A stretch of 44,072 bases of DNA from Stenotrophomonas sp. UBA2124 (GTDB lineage Bacteria; Pseudomonadota; Gammaproteobacteria; Xanthomonadales; Xanthomonadaceae). Position numbers and translations under genes: made by a program. Within the stretch, counting starts at the first letter, position 1; each line of letters opens with the position of its first letter. The DNA lies in assembly GCA_002329155.1 (NCBI GenBank), contig DCXY01000008.1, positions 1 through 44,072 of the forward strand, written 5' to 3'. This document shows, piece by piece, positions 43,266-44,072 of this stretch. A model generated the notes under the pieces. It was given only the letters and a program-made list of their open reading frames with translations, was not told where the DNA came from and searched no databases.

Positions 43266-44072
43266 TCAAAGCGCCGCGCCCTGCGCCAACGGCAACCGCC
43301 CCAGCGTCACCCGGTCGCGCTGCTCCAGGTCCTGCACGGTTTCGGCCTGCTCGAAGCCTGCCTGCACCAGCAGTGCGCGGATGGCCTCGCCCTGGTCCCA
43401 GCCGTGTTCCAGCAGCAGCCAGCCGCCGGGCACCAGGTGTTCCGGCGCGCCGGCGATGATCTCGCGGATCGCGTCCAGCCCGTCCTCACCCGAGGCCAGT
43501 GCCGGTGGCGGCTCGAAACGCAGGTCACCCTGCTGCAGGTGCGGATCGTTGGCGGCGATGTAGGGCGGATTGCTGACGATCATGTCGAAGCGGTCCGCGC
43601 CCAGTGCCGCGAACCAGTTGCCGCGCCGGAACCACACGTTCTCCAGCCCATGCGCCTGCGCGTTCTTCACCGCCACGGCCAGGGCCGGGCCAAGCACATC
43701 GGTGGCCATCACCGTGGCCAGCGGGCGTTCGCTGGCGATGGACAGCGCCACCGCACCGCTGCCCGTGCCCAGGTCGGCCACCCGCTGCATGTCATCGGCC
43801 GGCAGCCGCGCCAGCGCCTGTTCCACCAGCAGCTCGGTTTCCGGGCGCGGGATCAGGGTGGCGGTGTTGACCTGCAGGTCCAGCGTCCAGAAGCCGCGCC
43901 GCCCTGTCAGGTAAGCCAGCGGATGGCCCTCTGCGCGCCGTGCCACCAGCGTCTGGAAGCGCAGCTGCGCCTCCTCGTCCACCGTGTCGGTGGCATGGGC
44001 GAACAGCCACGCGCGGTCCACGCCCAGCACATGCAGCAGCAGCTGCTCGGCCTCGTGGCGGGCGTCCTCGCC
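43266..44072 (-). CDS. prmC: Release factor glutamine methyltransferase PrmC (start beyond window)
   Basis: 269 codons are visible; the frame stays open to position 44072 (residues GEDARHEAEQLLLH precede the GTG at 44030), so the true start lies outside. PrmC methylates the Gln of the GGQ motif in RF1 and RF2. It shows LTGRRGFWTLDLQV, LIPRPETELLV, the SAM-binding ADLGTGSGAVALSIA and the catalytic SNPPYIAAND motif. The substrate RF1 is encoded at 15540-16625. In many bacteria prmC directly follows prfA; here the two are about 27 kb apart. Confidence 0.95.
   Translation of the reverse strand, partial: GEDARHEAEQLLLHVLGVDRAWLFAHATDTVDEEAQLRFQTLVARRAEGHPLAYLTGRRGFWTLDLQVNTATLIPRPETELLVEQALARLPADDMQRVADLGTGSGAVALSIASERPLATVMATDVLGPALAVAVKNAQAHGLENVWFRRGNWFAALGADRFDMIVSNPPYIAANDPHLQQGDLRFEPPPALASGEDGLDAIREIIAGAPEHLVPGGWLLLEHGWDQGEAIRALLVQAGFEQAETVQDLEQRDRVTLGRLPLAQGAAL

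Overview
The window is a high-GC, gene-dense chromosomal segment of a Gram-negative gammaproteobacterium, most likely Stenotrophomonas or a close relative in the Xanthomonadaceae. The evidence is the GTAG-headed palindromic REP elements (the SMAG type described in Stenotrophomonas maltophilia), a close look-alike of the Xanthomonas campestris O-GlcNAc transferase homologue, a large TonB-dependent receptor, and general gene content. No phage, integrase, transposase, CRISPR array or conjugation gene was seen.

Layout. 1-807: start of an EF-Tu gene preceded by tRNA-Thr, tRNA-Gly and tRNA-Tyr and one strong promoter, all on the minus strand (classical tRNA-tufB operon). 870-6029: a candidate cyanophycin or isoaspartyl-peptide scavenging locus, with an exported isoaspartyl peptidase and an exported S51 cyanophycinase transcribed away from a TonB-dependent receptor. 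6055-7201: a terminator, a threefold tandem array of a ~352-bp unit built from REP pairs and DnaA-box-like sites, and another terminator. 7224-16625: a housekeeping block with the same order as in Pseudomonas aeruginosa, TPR-lolB-ispE-tRNA(Gln)-prs-rplY-pth-ychF on the minus strand, diverging from hemA-prfA. 16675-17460: tandem repeats framing a ~610-bp inverted repeat made of two diverged copies of a four-hairpin element. 17551-24325: O-GlcNAc-transferase-like protein, polyphosphate kinase 2, a TlpA-like lipoprotein, YihY, WrbA, a DUF2069 protein, a half-size asparaginase and YbaK. 24775-29540: subtilisin-type exported protease, IlvE, SufT and a small membrane protein.

30054-36285 carries the three-subunit proton-translocating transhydrogenase genes (pntB, pntAB, pntAA). 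Two things are unusual there. An unknown four-helix membrane gene lies inside pntAB-pntB, and a ~2.9-kb segment separates pntAA from pntAB. That segment holds a sigma-factor/membrane-protein/DUF3106 operon on the opposite strand, two REP pairs, a 55-codon membrane ORF and a frameshifted membrane-protein gene. 36368-44072 holds a large DUF1631 protein, a four-gene overlapping operon (nitroreductase, 5'-3' exonuclease, Nudix hydrolase, N-formylglutamate amidohydrolase), proline iminopeptidase and the edge-truncated prmC, whose product methylates the release factor encoded by prfA about 27 kb away.

The least explained features are non-coding: the structured inverted-repeat element at 16779-17389 and the tandem array at 6093-7130. 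The most informative protein-level observations are the cyanophycin locus, the A8 frameshift at 34620-34627 and the interrupted pnt operon. All calls come from reading the sequence; no database search was run.
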